Shown here in pieces: positions 7,790 to 8,898 of a stretch of 8,898 nucleotides of DNA. The notes under the pieces are model-generated. The model was not told the origin of the DNA and ran no database searches. It saw only the letters and a program-made list of their open reading frames with translations. The stretch lies in NCBI GenBank assembly GCA_023249955.1, contig JAHFBR010000040.1:1-8898 (forward strand), read 5' to 3'. The stretch's first letter is position 1, and each line of letters starts with the position of its first letter. Both the position numbers and the translations under genes were made by a program. This DNA comes from a bacterium (GTDB taxonomy: Bacteria; Babelota; Babeliae; Babelales; RVW-14).

Positions 7790-8794
7790 ATGAAAAAAGA
7801 TGGAATCATAAATAATACGGCAACTGATCCCAATAAAATACTGCCCATGAAATATCTGTGGGCGCGCGAATACTACAAATCTGGTGTTGCCAATAACTGG
7901 ACACCCGAAGAAGTATCAATGCAAAAGGATGTTGAGCAGTGGCAGTCGCCAACAGCACTGACAGATCTTGAACGCAAGCTGGTGCTTTGGAACCTGGGCT
8001 TTTTTTCAACGGCAGAATCACTGACTGCAAACAATATTGTTTTGGCCGTGTACACCCATGTTTCAAATCCAGAGTGCCGACAGTATTTGTTGCGTCAGGC
8101 ATTTGAAGAGGCGATCCACACCGATACTTTTATCTACTGTTGTGATTCGCTGGGTCTTGATCCTGATTACATTTTTAATATGTACAAAACCATTCCAACA
8201 ATTCGCGAAAAAGATGAGTTTGTGGTAAACCTGACCACCACCATTTTTGATCCGAATTTCAAAACGGTTGGTGTTTCTAATATTCAGCAATTCATTCTTG
8301 ATCTGGTTGGCTATTACATGATCATGGAAGGCATTTTCTTTTATGCCGGCTTTGCCATGATGCTTGCGCTTAAGCGTCAGCAAAAAATGGTGGGCATTGG
8401 CGAGCAGTTTGAATACATCATGCGTGACGAAAGCTTGCATCTTGCGTTTGGCTGCGACCTGATCAACACTATCGTTGCAGAAAACCCTGACGTCTGGACG
8501 ACCGAGTTCCAAGACAAAATTGTTGGCCTGGTTGATAAAGCAGTGGTGCTTGAGCGTAAATATGCGCTTGATGCGTGCCCGCAAGGCCTGTTTGGCATTA
8601 ACGCTGAGCAGTTTTGTGTTTATGTTGAACACATGGCCGATCGACGCTTAGAGCGCGTTGGCTTGCCGAAGCTGTATTTTAAAGACAACCCATTTCCATG
8701 GATGGCACAGGCGACCGACTTGACCAAGGAAAAGAACTTCTTTGAAACACGCGTTACTGAGTATCAGACCGCTGGTTCATTGAAGTGGGAGTAA
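7790..8794 (+). CDS. nrdB: Class Ic ribonucleotide reductase, beta (small) subunit, predicted Mn/Fe cofactor
   Basis: NrdB builds the metal cofactor that starts radical chemistry in NrdA. The ATG at 7790 gives 334 residues with AAGGA (7778-7782) 7 nt upstream; the in-frame ATG at 7754 lies inside nrdA. Predicted ligands are Glu76 (FFSTAESL), Glu107 and His110 (EEAIH), Glu180 (IMEGIFF), Glu214 and His217 (DESLH). The radical-Tyr position (E-x-x-H-x-x-x-Y in class Ia) is Phe114, and the first ligand, Asp in E. coli, is Glu. Both substitutions define the Chlamydia trachomatis class Ic protein, whose ligands, recalled as Glu89, Glu120, His123, Phe127, Glu193, Glu227 and His230, all sit exactly 13 positions higher. 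Tyr116, Tyr209 and C-terminal Tyr325 match its Tyr129, Tyr222 and Tyr338, and Trp37 its Trp51. The C-terminus ends like the chlamydial one (NFFETRV-EYQ-A-SL-W). An Mn(IV)/Fe(III) cofactor replacing the tyrosyl radical is therefore expected. Confidence 0.96.
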   Translation: MKKDGIINNTATDPNKILPMKYLWAREYYKSGVANNWTPEEVSMQKDVEQWQSPTALTDLERKLVLWNLGFFSTAESLTANNIVLAVYTHVSNPECRQYLLRQAFEEAIHTDTFIYCCDSLGLDPDYIFNMYKTIPTIREKDEFVVNLTTTIFDPNFKTVGVSNIQQFILDLVGYYMIMEGIFFYAGFAMMLALKRQQKMVGIGEQFEYIMRDESLHLAFGCDLINTIVAENPDVWTTEFQDKIVGLVDKAVVLERKYALDACPQGLFGINAEQFCVYVEHMADRRLERVGLPKLYFKDNPFPWMAQATDLTKEKNFFETRVTEYQTAGSLKWE

Positions 8795-8800
8795 AACATA

Positions 8801-8818
8801 AGGGGGCGCAAGCCCCCT
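8801..8818. terminator. GC-rich hairpin between nrdB and a convergent gene
   Basis: AGGGGGC (8801-8807) and GCCCCCT (8812-8818) form a perfect 7-bp stem capped by a GCAA tetraloop, 6 nt after the nrdB stop. The plus strand has no T tract afterwards (CACTTCCCC). Read on the minus strand, the hairpin is followed by TTATGTTTTAC, a modest T-rich tail, so it may serve mainly the convergent gene or both directions. Confidence 0.6.
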
Positions 8819-8898
8819 CACTTCCCCTGCTGTGCCTTAAGCATCTTGAGGTATAGTTTTGGCATCAAATCACTCAGGAGCATTTTTACGTGCTCATA
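8818..8898 (-). CDS. Probable 3' end of a convergent minus-strand gene (partial)
   Basis: The minus strand is open from the window edge to a TGA at 8818-8820, giving the last 26 residues of a possible protein: YEHVKMLLSDLMPKLYLKM followed by LKAQQGK. The stretch looks like an amphipathic helix with a basic C-terminus. The stop overlaps the end of the GC-rich hairpin that would terminate its transcript. This arrangement fits a convergent gene, but the fragment is too short to identify. A competing reading is a plus-strand gene starting at GTG 8890 behind AGGAG (8876-8880), of which only three codons would be visible. Confidence 0.45.
   Translation of the reverse strand, partial: YEHVKMLLSDLMPKLYLKMLKAQQGK

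Noticed and set aside
7146..7790. Minus-strand open frame of 214 codons opposite the 3' end of nrdA
   Set aside because: It lies entirely antisense to conserved nrdA catalytic regions, and its Cys/His/Arg-rich product looks like a reading-frame shadow. Another minus frame opposite nrdA (6096-6602) is rejected for the same reason.

Overview
This is bacterial DNA of moderate GC content, roughly mid-forties by eye. Genes are compact, start after AGGAGG/AAAGGA-type ribosome binding sites, and are separated by clear hairpin terminators. The mix of genes (GroES-GroEL, a short BrnQ-family transporter, a class I ribonucleotide reductase whose small subunit is very like the chlamydial one, and two unrecognised proteins, one with a signal peptide) fits a host-associated lineage such as Candidatus Dependentiae or a relative of the Chlamydiae. 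That placement is an inference from family resemblance only.

Layout: (1) 1-474, the 3' part of an unrecognised gene; (2) 654-1292, an unrecognised protein with an N-terminal signal peptide, perhaps a distant paralogue of the first; (3) 1433-3586, the groES-groEL operon with a housekeeping-type promoter, an upstream inverted repeat that is not CIRCE, and a strong terminator; (4) 3577-4881, a monocistronic brnQ-like gene whose candidate promoter overlaps the groEL terminator, closed by a strong terminator; (5) 4882-5237, a noncoding stretch full of inverted repeats, ending in a candidate promoter and a structured 5' leader; (6) 5238-8794, the nrdA-nrdB operon; (7) 8801-8898, a GC-rich hairpin and the probable 3' end of a convergent minus-strand gene.

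Two things stand out. First, NrdB carries Phe at the radical Tyr position and Glu at the first metal-ligand position. Its metal ligands align with those of Chlamydia trachomatis R2 at one constant offset, which points to a class Ic, tyrosyl-radical-free Mn/Fe enzyme. Second, the roughly 116-nt leader of nrdA begins, at the predicted transcription start, with a 9-bp stem. The leader also holds an inner hairpin, a 7-bp pairing that forms a pseudoknot with (or competes with) the first stem, and a final hairpin whose 3' arm contains the nrdA ribosome binding site. This looks like a cis-regulatory RNA controlling nrdAB translation, and I cannot assign it to any riboswitch class I know.

NrdA and NrdB together reduce ribonucleotides to deoxyribonucleotides, GroES/GroEL fold proteins, and the BrnQ-like protein probably imports branched-chain amino acids. 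Apart from the two operons there is no obvious functional link between the blocks.
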